From Petunia secreta (Eukaryota > Streptophyta > Magnoliopsida > Solanales > Solanaceae): a stretch of 64,000 bases of DNA. The DNA lies in contig JARKIP010000033.1 in the NCBI GenBank assembly GCA_029990175.1, positions 22,179,001 through 22,243,000 on the forward strand, read 5' to 3'. This document shows, one piece after another, positions 11,785 to 23,337 of this stretch. The translations under genes were made by a program, and so were the position numbers. Numbering within the stretch: position 1 is the stretch's first letter; every line of letters starts with the position of its first letter. Below the pieces are notes generated by a model that saw nothing but the letters and a program-made list of their open reading frames with translations, was not told the origin of the DNA and did no database searches.

Positions 11785-12491
11785 TTACACGATCCGAGTT
11801 TTCGGCTAGGCCGTGCGGGCACCCGACATCCTCCACTAATCCGTCGGGCGAACCTTTACCAACTGAATTAGGAAAAAATATAAATCCAACTCATAAATAA
11901 GAACAAGACTTAAAAAAATACAGACATTCTGATACCTCTAAGCTGTACAAAAGAAATTACAGCTAACTACCCAACATACTAGGTTTAAGACTATCAAGAC
12001 TAGACATGTAAGAGTAAAAAATAATACATACACCTCCTGAAGGGAGCAAAATACAACTGAAATGAAAAGCATAACACTGGTAGCCATCCTCAACCTGACA
12101 GTTGAAGCTGTCTTCGCTCCTTAACAATGCAGAGAACTTAATCCTGAAGAGAACCTGCAAGAACGAAATAAATAGACAAGAAACAAGCAACAAACAAGGG
12201 TGAGTCAAAAGGACTAAATAAGTGGGGGCAGACTAGCCACCTCAAATAATAGGATAGCGAGTCAGGGAGAAGAGCTAAGCAAATACAGACCTGAAACACA
12301 TACAACTAAAACATATAAACCAATTATGACACAAAATAGTTAGAAACATATAAGCAAACTAATTTATGTCCACAACATGGTATACATACCACATACACAA
12401 AACACAGCACGATAGTCACACAATAGTCAACAAGCGGTGCAATGAAATGAGATGAATGCGGTATGATGCAATGCAGTCACATGTGCCTGAT
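11785..12491 (-). mobile_element. Divergent Tekay-like solo LTR, piece 1 of 3
   Basis: It begins TTACACGATCCGAG and is colinear with the first 700 bp of the 2.6 kb LTRs in this window, but more diverged. It is interrupted by the CRM-like element exactly at CTGAT and resumes at 20059. Pieces 1-3 sum to about 2.6 kb, the full LTR length. Confidence 0.85.
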
Positions 12492-13285
12492 TGGTGCAAG
12501 CAATCCCGAGGGTTAAGCTAACACGAAGAAACACGGAAGAAACAACGGAAAATAAAGATAGAAGCAAGACAAATCTTGCTTCGATTCAAAAGAAAATTGA
12601 GGAACTAGTCTCAAGCTCGATCGAATGAAGGTCAAGAATCACCTATACTAAGCAACAATCCTTAAGAAATACAATGCTTCTTGCAAATTGAATGATCAAG
12701 AACAAATTGTTCAAACGACTCGCACCGATTGACACAAGTTCTTTAAATCCCACGTTGGAGTTCGGGCTCCATCGGAGACACTCAATTAGCAACTGCTATA
12801 TCAAATATTCATCAATCACTAACTGCCTACAAGTGAAATGTAAAGGAGTATATACAGACTATGCTAGGGATAAAACAGTAAATGGTCACAGGCGACAATT
12901 GGGAGTAAGCCATGCAGGGGTGCATACTGAATGTTCGGTCACTCCTTCAACTGAACACTTAAATTTCGAACACTGGAGCTCAAGCTTCTTGACTTCGGTG
13001 CTTGGTTGTTTGGCTCAGCTCCTTCTTGACATCGATCGCTCTTCTTTTGCTTTTACTTCGGCGTCGATGTTGAGTGTTCAGTTGGAGGTTCGGTCACTCC
13101 CTTTTTCGAGCTCAGGCTTATAGATGAAGCCTTCGGTTCTTGAGCTCGGCCACTCAGCTTCGGAGTAGTTGCTTTCCTTCGACCAAGCCAAGTGAATGTG
13201 AACATTGTGCAGCAGCTTGGCTTGGCTTCGTGTCATCGGCCTCGATGGATCAAACACTTGATCAGCACGTGTTCGGGCTACATCA
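12492..13285 (-). repeat. 3' LTR of CRM-like copy 1
   Basis: It starts TGGTGCAAGC and ends GGCTACATCA on the + strand, giving TG...CA ends. It is nearly identical to 19260-20053 with scattered substitutions. A TATA-like GTATATAC lies at 12848-12855. The end of pol is encoded inside this LTR. Confidence 0.92.
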
Positions 13286-13482
13286 TCCTTACCATCTTGA
13301 GAAGATTTCATCCTCGAAATCGAGCCCTCTTCATCCCCCGAAGTTTGACCTACAACACAAGGAACTAAGTCAGCAACATTAAAGGTGTTGGACACGTTGT
13401 ACTCACCAGGGAGGTCGATCACATAAGCATTGTTGTTGATCTTGCTCAGCACATGAAATGGACCATCCCTTCGAGGAGCCAA
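13078..13482 (-). pseudogene. Integrase C-terminal GPY/F module and LTR-overlapping tail, CRM-like copy 1
   Basis: A 134-codon open block. It starts at APRRDGPFHVLSKINNNAYV, the GPY/F-type module, passes VSNTFNVADLVPC, and continues across the PPT and LTR boundary (13285) into about 69 codons encoded inside the 3' LTR, including a basic PMTRSQAKLLHNVH. In CRM elements a C-terminal targeting motif overlapping the LTR has been described and proposed to direct centromeric integration. Equating this tail with it is my inference. The same tail is encoded again in the 5' LTR at 19933-20160. Confidence 0.65.
13286..13298 (-). promoter_or_regulatory. Polypurine tract of CRM-like copy 1
   Basis: Read on the - strand, AAGATGGTAAGGA abuts the 3' LTR start. 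This is the expected position for plus-strand DNA priming. It also lies inside the pol frame. Confidence 0.55.
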
Positions 13483-14436
13483 CTTTCTTTTCCTTTGGTT
13501 CGGGAAATGTTCCTTTCGTTAGTGAACCCAAACCCAATCTCCCTTCTTTAATTCCAGCTTCTTACGCCCCTTGTTTTTCTTCGATGCGACCTTTGCATAA
13601 GCTTCCTCAAGGTTCTTCTTTACCTTTGCATGCAACTCGATCAAGGCAGTGGCTCGTCGAGTACCTTCAAAATCAATAACAAAATCTCAAGGCAATGGGG
13701 TTAAATCAAGTGGAATCAAAGGGTTAAAACCATACACATATTCGAATGGGGTCATATTTATCATTCGATGCACCGTTCAATTGTATGCAAACTCCATCAT
13801 GGGCAAACGATCAGCCCAGTTTCCAACCTTGCCTTTGGTCATTGCACGAAGCAAAGATCCTAAGGTTCGGTTAACTACCTCGGTCTGTCCATCAGTCTGA
13901 GGATGGTGAGACGTCGAGAATAGTAGGTTCGTGCCGAGGGCACCCCACAAACATTTCAAAAAATGACTCAAGAACTTTGAGTCTCGATCACTCACAATAG
14001 TACGAGGCACACCATGAAATTTTAACACATGTTGTGCATCATCACATTTCTTGCAAGGGATAAAGTGAGCCATTTTGGAAAATCGATCCACGACAACGAA
14101 GATGCTATCATGTCCTCCCCCCGACCTCGGTAGCCCCAACACAAAGTCCATGGATATATCAACTCAAGGTCGACTGGGCACAGGCAACGGGGTATACAAA
14201 CCATGAGGGTTGGACTTTGATTTAGCCTTCTTGCAAACGAGATAAGCGTTACAAAGCTTTTCCACATCTCGTCGCATTTTTGGCCAATGGAACTGCTCGG
14301 TTAAAATACCAAGAGTTTTGTCGACACCGAAGTGTCCCATCAAGCCTCCGGAGTGAACTTCTATAACTAAGAGCTCTCTCCACGATAACACTGGCACACA
14401 AACCCTCCCATTCTCGAAGAGGTAGCCATCGTGCCA
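13483..14436 (-). pseudogene. Integrase of CRM-like copy 1
   Basis: It contains the zinc-finger region (SGGLMGHFGVDKTLGILTEQ, then the Cys pair in NAYLVCKKAKS, where the first Cys appears as Tyr). The DDE core shows DISMDFVLGLPRSGG, GVPRTIVSDRDSKFLSHF and HPQTDGQTEVVNRTLGSLLR, so all three acidic catalytic residues are visible. Relative to copy 2, eight codons are missing in frame between DDAQHV and LKFHG. Stops occur near 14163, 13777 and 13690. Integrase inserts the cDNA into the genome. Confidence 0.8.
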
Positions 14437-15053
14437 CTAATATTTCTCAACCCTTCGGCCACTCAAGATTGCACACGAACGCATTTAAGCTTGGGATCAT
14501 CTTCGTACATCGACTTGATGCTTTCGAATCCCATGAGCCTTGAGGCGAGAGTGGTCGTAAAGGAAATTTTCCTTGATAGCGCATCGGCCGCAATATTTTC
14601 TTTTCCTTTTTTGTAATGAATTACATAGGGAAAACTTTCAATGAATTCAACCCATTTGGCATGCCTTCAGTTCAATTTCTCCTGACCTCGGAGATGCTTC
14701 TAAGATTCATGATCGCTTTTAATCACAAACTCTCGAGGCCACAAATAATGCTGCCAATGTGCGAGTGCTCAAACGAGGGCATGCAACTCCTTGTCATACG
14801 TAGAGTAATTCAAGGTTGCACCCTTAAGCTTTTCGCTAAAGTAAGCGATCGGCTTCGATTCTTGCATCAGCACTTCTCCGATCCCAACTCCAGATGCATC
14901 ACACTCGACTTCGAATGCTTTGCCGAAGTCAGGGAATCGCAACAACGCGGCAGAGCGTAGCCTCCGTTTCAACTCTAGGAAAGCCCTCTCTTGGGACTCT
15001 CCCCACTCAAATGGATGGTCTTTCTTTACCAGCTCGGTCAAAGGAGCCGCCAC
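14437..15053 (-). pseudogene. RNase H of CRM-like copy 1
   Basis: The block begins APLTELVKKDHPFEWGESQ and contains the Ty3-type RNase H start FEVECDASGVGIGEVLMQ and IAYFSEKLKGATLNYSTYDK. It breaks by stop and frameshift after KELHALV (14769), with remnants of the HESLKHLRGQ region below. It directly follows RT, with a TGA at the SFY-RFV position (about 15050) that fits an Arg codon mutated to TGA. Confidence 0.75.
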
Positions 15054-15077
15054 GGTGCTAAAGTCACGAACAAACCT

Positions 15078-15757
15078 TCAGTAAAAGCTAGCTAAGCCAT
15101 GGAAGCTACGAACTTGTGATACCGAGGTTGGAGTTGGCCAATCCTTGATGGCTTCGACTTTTGACTCGTCGACTTCAACACCATTATCACTGAAAACGAA
15201 TCCTAGAAAGACTACACGTTCGACACAAAAGGCACATTTCTTGAAGTTAGCATATAACTTCTCTTCTCTAAGCTTATCAAGTACTAGCCTTAGGTGTTCG
15301 ACATGTCCATCCACAGTCTTACTATAAACAAGTATGTCATCGAAGTAAACGACAACAAACTTATTTATGAACGGTTTGAGCACATGGTTCATTAGTCGCA
15401 TGAATGTGCTCGGTGCATTGGATAAGCCAAAAGGCATCACCAACCATTCATAGAGACCGAACTTGGTCTTGAATGCGATTTTCCACTCGTCTCCGGGTTT
15501 CATTCAGATTTGGTAGTAACCGGACCTGAGGTCGATCTTAGAAAAACATGAAGAACCTAACTCATCTAGCATGTCATCTAATCGAGGGATAGGATGACGA
15601 TACTTTACCATTATTTTGTTGACTGCTCGGCAATAAACGCACATTCGCCAAGTTCCATCTTTCTTCGGGATAAAGATAATAGGAATGGCGCAAAGACTCA
15701 AGCTCTCTCGAACAAGGCCCATTTCAACAACTCATCAACCTGCCTTTGGAGCTCTTT
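15078..15757 (-). pseudogene. pol: Reverse transcriptase of CRM-like copy 1
   Basis: Two blocks in one frame are separated by a single TGA at 15503-15501, where copy 2 has CGA (Arg). Motifs are IFIPKKDGTWRMCVYCRAVN (relatives have CVDCRA, so Asp is replaced by Tyr), FSKIDLRSGYYQI, VMPFGLSNAPSTFMRLMNHV and the catalytic VVYFDDILVYS, intact here. Upstream, at least one frameshift near 15724-15757 separates it from the gag-protease frame. Confidence 0.82.
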
Positions 15758-18084
15758 GGTGTCTTCGGTCGGTATGCAGGCTTGTTGGGGATTTGAGACC
15801 CCGGTACGAAGTCAATTTGGTGCTCGATTCCTCTTAGTAGAGGTAATCCACCTGGCATTTCTTCGGGAAACATGCCTCCGAAGTCCTGCAAAACACTTTG
15901 TACAGCACTAGGCAAAGGGTTATCGTTAGAAAAATCATCATCATAGTTTAGAAAGATACCCTTATGCACGAGGCAAATCATCATCTGATTGTTATCGTTG
16001 CCTCGTAGATAGTCACCCGGTTGCATAATTGCACAGGTACTTTTTACTTCGGGCGGTGAGTTTGTGTCTTCGGCCACAATTTTTGTTCCCATCGGAAGCT
16101 TAGCTTTGGCCGCTTCTTTCAATTCTTTCATTCTTTTATAGTCCTTGCTGACTTGTTTTGGAGACAAGGGTTTGGGTATGAAACTCTTCCTTTCGAGCTT
16201 AGCAGTGTAAGTGTTGGACCTTCCATTGTGAATAACCGACCGATAGTACTGCCATGGTCGACCCAATAGCATATGACAAGCTTGCATCGGCACCACATCG
16301 AACATCATTTCATCTTGATATTCTCCAACTCTAAACTTGATCCACACTTGTTTGACAACCCTCAATTCTCCACACTCATTCAACCATTGTAATTTGTAAG
16401 GATGGGGATGCTTCAAAGTAGGTAGTCCCAATTGTGAAACCAAGGTTTGGCTCACCATATTTGCACAACTACCTGAGTCAATGATCATCGAACACACTTT
16501 TCCCCTCACTCGACATCGGGCATGGAAAAGGTTTTCTCTTTGGTTGTCCTCTTTTTCAAGAGTCATGCAGCTCAAATTCCTTCGAACTACAAGAAACATT
16601 TTCGGATGATCAACTTCGGCAGCTTCACGACCATCATCACCTTCAGCTCGATCAATCTCCTCGAAATTTTCCTCTTCGGTGTCACTCGCTTGCTCATGGA
16701 CGGTTCCATCTACGAGCAAAAGCATAACTTTGTGAGTTGGACACTCTTTCGCCTTGTGACCATAACCTTTGCATTCATGACACTGAATACTTGAAGCACT
16801 AGGAGAATTAAGTTGAACTTTACCTCCCGCTTCTCTAGGTTGGTTAACAGTCACACCCCTTTCGAAGGGTTTCTTCAACTCTCGAACAGTGTTAGCACTT
16901 GTTGGATTTGGACTCTTCCCTTCTTTACCTCGGTTCAAATGAGTAGAAGTAGTGACTCCTCGATACCAGTTTGCCTTATCGTGCTTAACCCATTTCTCAG
17001 CTTCGATAGCAGCTTCGAACATATCTTCCACCGTGTGATGCATGTGTAGCCTCAATTGAGATGACACATCCCGAGCCAAGCCATATTTGAACCGAATAGT
17101 GGCTTGCTCTTCATCTTCTTCCATATCAAGATTCAATCGAATTCTCAAGAACTCATCATGATACTCTTGAACTGACTTGGACCCTTGCTTCAACTCATAA
17201 AGCTTTTGAAATTGATTTTGCCTATACGTGGCACTCAAATACTTAGCATCCACTGCTCTCTTCAACTGTGCCCAAGTAGTGACTTTGGGATAGACATTCC
17301 TTCGCCTCAACCTCTTGTCAGCTTCCCACCACGTCGATGCATACGCTTCAAACGAAGCAATGGCATCTGCAACTTTTCGCTTTACGGTCATCTCATTGGT
17401 TTCGAAGATTCGCTCCATTTTAAGCTTCCATTCAAGATATTCGTCCGGATCACTAGTGCCTCTGAAAGGTGGAATAGTGATCTTGACACTGTTCAAGTTT
17501 GAATCTCGAGCACCTCGAATCGGTTTGGGATACTCATCATAGTAATCATTAGCCTCACGCTCAATATTCCGATCAATATTTGCGCTTCGGCCTCGACCTC
17601 AGAAATTTCCTCGACCTCATTGAGCTTGCCTTCGTTGAACGAACGGCTGCTCATATTCAAGTTCCGCGTCAGGAAATTCTCCTTCCTCGACCCCTTTATC
17701 AACGACCTCAACTTGCCTTCGAGCCATTGGAAGTGGTACTCTGTCTCCTCGGGGAATGCCCAAGTATTGATAACCAGCTTGGGGATTGCCCAAGTTTGGT
17801 TGTTGTGCTTGGGGATTGCCCAAGATTTCCTTTTGAATTGCCTCGCTCTTCAACTGATGTTTTCGAACAAGCTCAGCATACAACTCAGGTTTAATCGGAG
17901 TGGAGTCGCTAGTTCCAGCGCCGGACCTAGGTAAGGCCACAGACATACTCCCTTGCTCGAGTTGAGCTACTCGAGCACTCACTCTTACTACTTCGGCACC
18001 GATGCCTTGTATCGTATCCATGATATCAGCTAATGACACTTCGGGCTTCTCAATGCCTCAGCCATCGCCTCCATTCCCAGCCAT
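15724..18084 (-). pseudogene. gag: gag and protease of CRM-like copy 1
   Basis: The frame starts at ATG 18084-18082 (MAGNGGDG). It has TGA stops at 18060-18058, 17619-17617 and 17601-17599, then runs open for 590 codons to 15724. The capsid region reads VKITIPPFRGTSDPDEYLEW and FEAYASTWWEADKRLRRR. A CCHC knuckle (CHECKGYGHKAKEC) follows, then the protease motif SMIIDSGSCANMVSQ with Asp-Ser-Gly intact. Every early stop sits where CGA to TGA explains it. Gag would package the RNA and the protease would mature the polyprotein; both motifs survive in the long block. Confidence 0.85.
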
Positions 18085-19244
18085 GGTACCTGCACGAATC
18101 AAATACCAAATAAAATGTTAAGGTTAGAAATCACCTCACACACTCCCTCACCTTTGATGAGTGGCACTAGGGTCCACTCAATTTATGGGTTTGGTTTTTG
18201 GTCACTCAAGAACTTGCAGCCAATAGCTTCCACGGTTGATCAACTTCTCTTAGTTCCTTCGAATTTGACAAGTTACACTGTCTCCTTCGGGATGAGTGAA
18301 TTGGTACGACTCGATTGAACGGTCGCTATTTACCCTTGCGGTTCGGAAGTCAAAGAATTTTCTACGAAATTTGGACTTCGGTCACCCCACACACGAGTTC
18401 CTATAAGCTCAAATGAGTTTGTATGATCTCACGTAGGAAGAGTTACTCCAGAGATCCATTAACCAGATTTTTCGAACACAAGAAAAGTGAAAACTTAGGA
18501 AAATCTACCCTTCGATTCCTCTTCGGAATCGTTTTCGAACATACCAGCTCTTGTTCGTACAAGAGTGGTCCCTCCTTGGTACGGATAGGGTTTTATAACT
18601 TTTTCACCTGGTGTTTTGATCTTTACACTTTACCCCTTTCTTCTTCAATGGAACAGTGACATTTTTATCTCTGATTTGCGGACAAACTCACTTCGTTCAC
18701 TGACCAAGAATTTAATAAGCTTTGGGTTGCCTTTCAATCCGGTACGGAGGAAATCAGTTCAAAGTTCTTTGAGCTATGAACTCAGCTCCACATGTCCGTA
18801 CACTGTTACTAATGTAACAATTTTTCGGCGTACGGTCGACTGTTCATATCATAGAACTTCGAAATTTTAAGCACAAGCAACCCAAAAATGCTCAAGAACC
18901 ACCAGTCTTCATCGGTATCAACCAAGACATGCTGGGGTTCGAGTTCAGTCGCCACCAAGTCCAAAATAGTCCAAATATTACGTTGAGAAATCCTAGTCGC
19001 CGATGGTGTACGACAGGTACTCAAATCACTCCTCGGGCAGTGGTGAATGCGAATCAATGGTTGTTTGATTCAAACAACTAACAATCAACCAAAAATTTTG
19101 AATTTTCTTTTTTCTACTTTTTTTTTTTTTTTGTAAAAACACCACAACAACAACAATCAACAACAAGGAAGAAAGCTGAAACTGGACACATAAAGCACGA
19201 ATAAACGAACAGGATTTGAGGTTGTAACAACAAACTCAAATCTT
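18085..19244 (-). other. 5' untranslated leader of CRM-like copy 1
   Basis: About 1.16 kb between the PBS and gag, without a convincing ORF. It holds an A/T homopolymer tract near 19120-19133. The corresponding leader in copy 2 (44241-51590) is split by a LINE, which lets the insertion site be read directly. Confidence 0.7.
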
Positions 19245-19256
19245 GCTCTGATACCA
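19245..19256 (-). promoter_or_regulatory. Primer-binding site, tRNA-iMet type, CRM-like copy 1
   Basis: On the - strand it reads TGGTATCAGAGC, complementary to the 3' end of plant initiator methionine tRNA. It lies three bases inside the 5' LTR boundary (19260). It fixes the element's orientation. Confidence 0.85.
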
Positions 19257-19259
19257 ATA

Positions 19260-20053
19260 TGGTGCAAGCAATCCCGAGGGTTAAGCTAACATGAAGAAAC
19301 GCGGAAGAAACAACGGAAAATAAAGATAGAAGCAAGAAAATTCTTGCTTCGATTCAAAAGAACATTAAGGAACTAGTCTCAAGCTCGATCTAATGAAGGT
19401 CAAGAATCACCTATACAAAGCAACAATCCTCAAGAAAGACAACGCTTCTTGCAAATTGAATGACCAAGAAGAAATTGTTCAAATGACTCACACCGATTGA
19501 CACAAGTTCTTTAAATCCCACGTCGGGGTTCGGGCTCCATCGGAGACACTCAATAGCAACTGCTATATCAAATATTCATCAATCACTAACTGCCTACAAG
19601 TGAAATGTAAAGGAGTATACATAGACTATGCTAGGGATAAAACAGTAAATGGTCACAGGCGACCAATGAGAGTAAGCCATACAGGGCTGCATACTGAGTG
19701 TTCGGTCACTCCTTCAACCGAACACTTAATTTTCGAACACTGAAGCTCGAGCTTCTTGATTTCGGTGCTTGGTTGTTCGGATCAGCTCCTTCTCGACATC
19801 GATCGCTCTTCTTTTGCTTTTACTTCGGCGTCGATGTTGAGTGTTCAGTTGGGGGGTTCGATCACTCCCTTCTTCGAGCTCAAGCTTGTAGATGAAGCCT
19901 TCGGTTCTTGAGCTCGGCCACTCAACTTCGGATTAGTTGCTTTCCTTCGACCAAGCCAAGTGAATGTGAACATCGTGCAACAGCTTGGCTTGGCTTCGTG
20001 TCATCGGCCTCGGTGGATCGAACACTTGATCAGCACGTGTTCTGGCTGCATCA
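19260..20053 (-). repeat. 5' LTR of CRM-like copy 1
   Basis: The partner of 12492-13285, of the same length (794 bp), ending GGCTGCATCA on the + strand. It is followed by the duplication CTGAT at 20054-20058. The differences from the 3' LTR are few, by eye a few percent, mostly transitions. Confidence 0.92.
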
Positions 20054-20058
20054 CTGAT

Positions 20059-20704
20059 ACCCATCTTCGGCGCGAGACTATCATATATATCCCCTACAGG
20101 CGTGTAAGTCGAGCCAACCATATAGAACCCATGTAAGCACGCATGTTGAGTCAACCTCATGTGATGTATACCCCCTGCGGCGTGCAGGTCCAGCCAACCA
20201 TATTAGCATACATACTTCTACAAGTGTGTAGGACAAGCCAACCATATAGAACCCGCATAGGCACGCATGTCGAGCCAACCTCATGTGATGTATACTCCCT
20301 GTGGCATGCAGGTCGAGCCAACTATATAGGCATGCATCCTTCTACAAGCATGTAGGATGAGCCATCCGTGTAAACCGTATCAAACCGGATCATAGATCCC
20401 CTATAGATATGCATACTAAACCAACCAGCATAAAATACAACAAATATTAACCCATATAGTCTAAATCATGCTTTTTAAAAAAATCCGCACAGTATGTATG
20501 CATTTATCGGCAGCTATGCATCAATAGAGACATACATAGACAATTCCACATGCATAAGGCCACCAAAAAATGGATAGAAATCACTCACTGTCTACCAAGA
20601 GATATATGCAATAATAACCCTTCAGCGGCGCGGGACTCTCATTGACTACCGGAACGTATATGTCAAGCTCAAAACCAAAGTACAATGCCCATATGCTCAA
20701 TGCA
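20059..20704 (-). mobile_element. Divergent Tekay-like solo LTR, piece 2 of 3
   Basis: It resumes the LTR after the CRM-like insertion. Its middle carries a 124-bp tandem repeat instead of the 57-bp minisatellite found at this place in the other family members. It then rejoins the family sequence at GCGCGGGACTCTCATTGAC. It is broken again at ATGCA (20700-20704) by the complete Tekay-like element. Confidence 0.82.
20100..20347. repeat. 124-bp tandem repeat, two full units
   Basis: Equivalent positions start at 20100, 20224 and 20348, an exact 124-bp spacing. Each unit contains two related half-units sharing GAGCCAACCATATA-type sequence, 80 and 44 bp apart. A third unit begins and decays after about 20 bp. 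Confidence 0.85.
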
Positions 20705-23337
20705 TGACACGACCCGGAATCCGGTTAGGCCGTGCGGGCACCCGACATCCTCCCCTAGACCCATCGGGCGAATCCTTATCAATTAAATTAGGAAAATAAA
20801 TATAATAGTTCATATATAGGACAAGACTTAAAATAACACACAGACATATTGACACTTCTAAGCTGTATGAAAGACAATTACAGCTAACTACCCAACATAC
20901 TAAGTTTAGGGCCATCCAGACTAGACATCTAAGAGTACAAAAGAAGACAAATACCTCCTGAAGGGAGCAAAATGCAACTGAAATAATAACCAATAAACTG
21001 GTGGCCATCCAGAATAAAAGCTGGCTCACCCTGACAGCTGAAGTCGTCTTCGCTCCTTCACAACGTGGCAAACTCAATCCTGGAACGAACCTCCCGAAAC
21101 GAAATAGATAGACAAGAAACAAACAGCAAACAAGGGTGAGTCAAATGGACTCAATAAGTGGGGCAGACTAGCCACCTCAAAGAATAGGATAGCTAGCCAG
21201 GGAGAAAAAAAATAGATAAACGAAATCCATCTTATTTGAACTATAAACAGGCAAAGCAAAATAATAACTGAAAACACGAATGGAATCATAAACAGCTAGG
21301 GACATAAGGTAGACAGAACGTATAGATATCCTGAACATGTCGACAATCAGAAATACATCCTGTTGCGGCGTGCAACCCGATCCATATATTCATACCGTTG
21401 CGGCGTGCAACCCGATCCGCATATTTATATTGTTGCGGCGTGCAACCCGATCCGATCCATGTATTTATATTGTCGCAACGTGCGCCCCGGGATACGAGCT
21501 AGAAATATATGGGCAAACTGAGATACGGTATACGTACCGCATATATAAAACACAACACGATAGTCACACAATAGTCAGCACGCGGTGCAATGAAATGGGA
21601 TGAATGCAGTATGATGCAATGGTGTCACATGCGCCAAATAGATGGAGCGGAATCCTCTGCTCCGGGGGCGGAATCCTCCTACCCTCAATATGATGCAATA
21701 GAGCGGAATCCTCCTGCTCCGAGGGTGGAATCCTCCTACCCTCAATATGATGCAATGGAGCGGAATCCTCCTACCCTCAATATGATGCAATGGAGCGGAA
21801 TCATCCTGCTCCGAGGGCGGAATCCTCCTACCCTCAATATGATGCAATGGAGCGGAATCCTCCTGCTCCGAGGGCGGAATCCTCCTACCCTCAATATGAT
21901 GCAATGGAGCGGAATCCTCCTGCTCTGAGGGCGGAATCCTCCTACCCTCAATATGATGCGATAATAACCCTTCAACGACGCGGGACTCTCATCGACTGCC
22001 GGAAAGTATATGTCAACTCACAACCAGAGTACAATGCTCAGATCCTCAATGCAATACCAACAACAGAACATAACGTATAATATAGAATGTAAATCCAAAG
22101 CTAAGGCGTAATGAGTACACCTATCGGCAGCTACACACGTAAGGAACACGTGGTAGAAAATCCACGAGGCCAGGTGCCTCCAAAGAAATGGATATAAACA
22201 CCTACCTCTCTCTAAAGTTAGCATTGTGACCAACACCCACGTTATTCTTTGAATTCATTGCCAAACGATCCCACTGTGATCAATAAACAGAAAAATACAT
22301 CACATTAGGCTAAAGGCTTCATTCCTCACATCTTAGGGCAATCCAAGTAGGAACCTGATACCCTATTCGCATACGCAATACGCAGGCCAGGCCTATATAC
22401 AGGGTTCAAAGCCACATAACCAAACCCCTAATAAATTACATCTATATGTTGCTCGTAACTCACTGAGTAGGAATATATAATCAATTCCATTATCGGGGTC
22501 CATTTGACCCTTTAAAGTATTAATTGAACTTATTAAAACGATGTATAATATTCCAAGTTTTACCATTAAAACATATTCGAACACACGTAATAAACTCAGA
22601 TAATATATTAGGATCATTACCTGAATGTTTCAGGGTGAAAATTCTACTTTACTCTAGCCCCTTTTCTCATTTTCTGGCATTTTTTTACTGCACTGCGTGT
22701 TTGCTTCGTTTCTGCTTCTCCTGTTTCTAATCTGATCAATATGAGCTTGATAAGCTCACCAACCGACAATATTCTCTTTCTATCATCCATTTCTCTTTCC
22801 TTTTGTCTTTTCTCTTTTTCGTCTTTTTCCTTTTTTTTCTTTTAAAATTCACAGTTACGGTAAAAATTAAAACGGTACCCTACGATATTCGAAATAATTC
22901 AAACTTTTGCATCCAAGTTATACAAAATATATGTAACATACTCGCGAAGACGGATCTCAACTTGGACTCCCGAAACTCAAAAATGCGAATTTATATGAAA
23001 AAGGTCAAATTATTTAACTTTCGGCATTTTAGCGGAAACTTGCCGAACAACATCAAAATTCACTTTTGAAAGTTAACAATGGTCATAAATAATCATACGA
23101 ACCCAACGGCACTTTCGGATTTCGAATCGGAGCTCATTCGGCAAAACCGAGCTCGAAAATCTCTTTTTAATATTTATCGCCAATAAAAACTGAAACCTTC
23201 TTCCGATGCCTACCAAACGAGGTCTGATTTAGCTCAAATTTTACAGACAGGTCCTAATGGACATTACGAATATTCTAAAATTATCGGCACGCCAATCGGA
23301 GTCCTAACTTCCGAAACGACTGACCGAGGTCGTTTCA
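20705..23337 (-). repeat. 3' LTR of the Tekay-like element
   Basis: 2633 bp. It contains the 35-bp array (21362-21490) and the 57-bp minisatellite (21646-21958, six CCCTCAATATGATGC occurrences). At the end, GAAACGAC (23313-23320) and GTCGTTTC (23329-23336) form a perfect 8-bp hairpin. The LTR termini are near-perfect 10-bp inverted repeats (TGACACGACC and TGAAACGACC). Confidence 0.93.
21646..21958. repeat. 57-bp minisatellite, 3' LTR copy (six occurrences, one unit shortened)
   Basis: The array has one more repeat occurrence than the partner LTR at 28385-28669, including a short unit of about 36 bp. Both LTRs were identical at insertion, so the difference arose afterwards or by conversion. 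Confidence 0.85.

Larger units (their letters stand above)
12492..20053 (-). mobile_element. CRM-like Ty3/Gypsy chromovirus, complete structure, copy 1
   Basis: Two 794-bp LTRs (12492-13285 and 19260-20053) enclose gag, protease, RT, RNase H and integrase on the - strand. A 5-bp duplication CTGAT flanks it (12487-12491 and 20054-20058). A primer-binding site for initiator-Met tRNA lies at 19245-19256. Assignment to the CRM/Reina group of chromoviruses rests on the motif pattern, the GPY/F module without an evident classical chromodomain, and a pol C-terminus that reads into the 3' LTR. Reading frames carry stops and frameshifts, so it is structurally complete but coding-defective. Confidence 0.88.

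Noticed and set aside
19245..19256. Possible tRNA gene pieces at the TGGTATCAGAGC sites
   Set aside because: Only the 12-nt primer-binding complement is present, next to LTR ends; no cloverleaf surrounds it.
20697..21122. Cys/Leu-rich - strand frames repeated in the LTRs (also 800-1306, 11963-12208 and 27550-27864)
   Set aside because: They lie in the transcript-side end of the LTR, change length among copies and cross the LTR border. No domain is recognisable, so I treat them as chance frames.
21590..21928. Open frames of up to 134 codons encoding repeated peptides in the 57-bp arrays (also 28306-28788 and 1765-2093)
   Set aside because: The period of 57 bp is a multiple of three, so all frames stay open on both strands. 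The peptides have no start context or conservation beyond the repeat.
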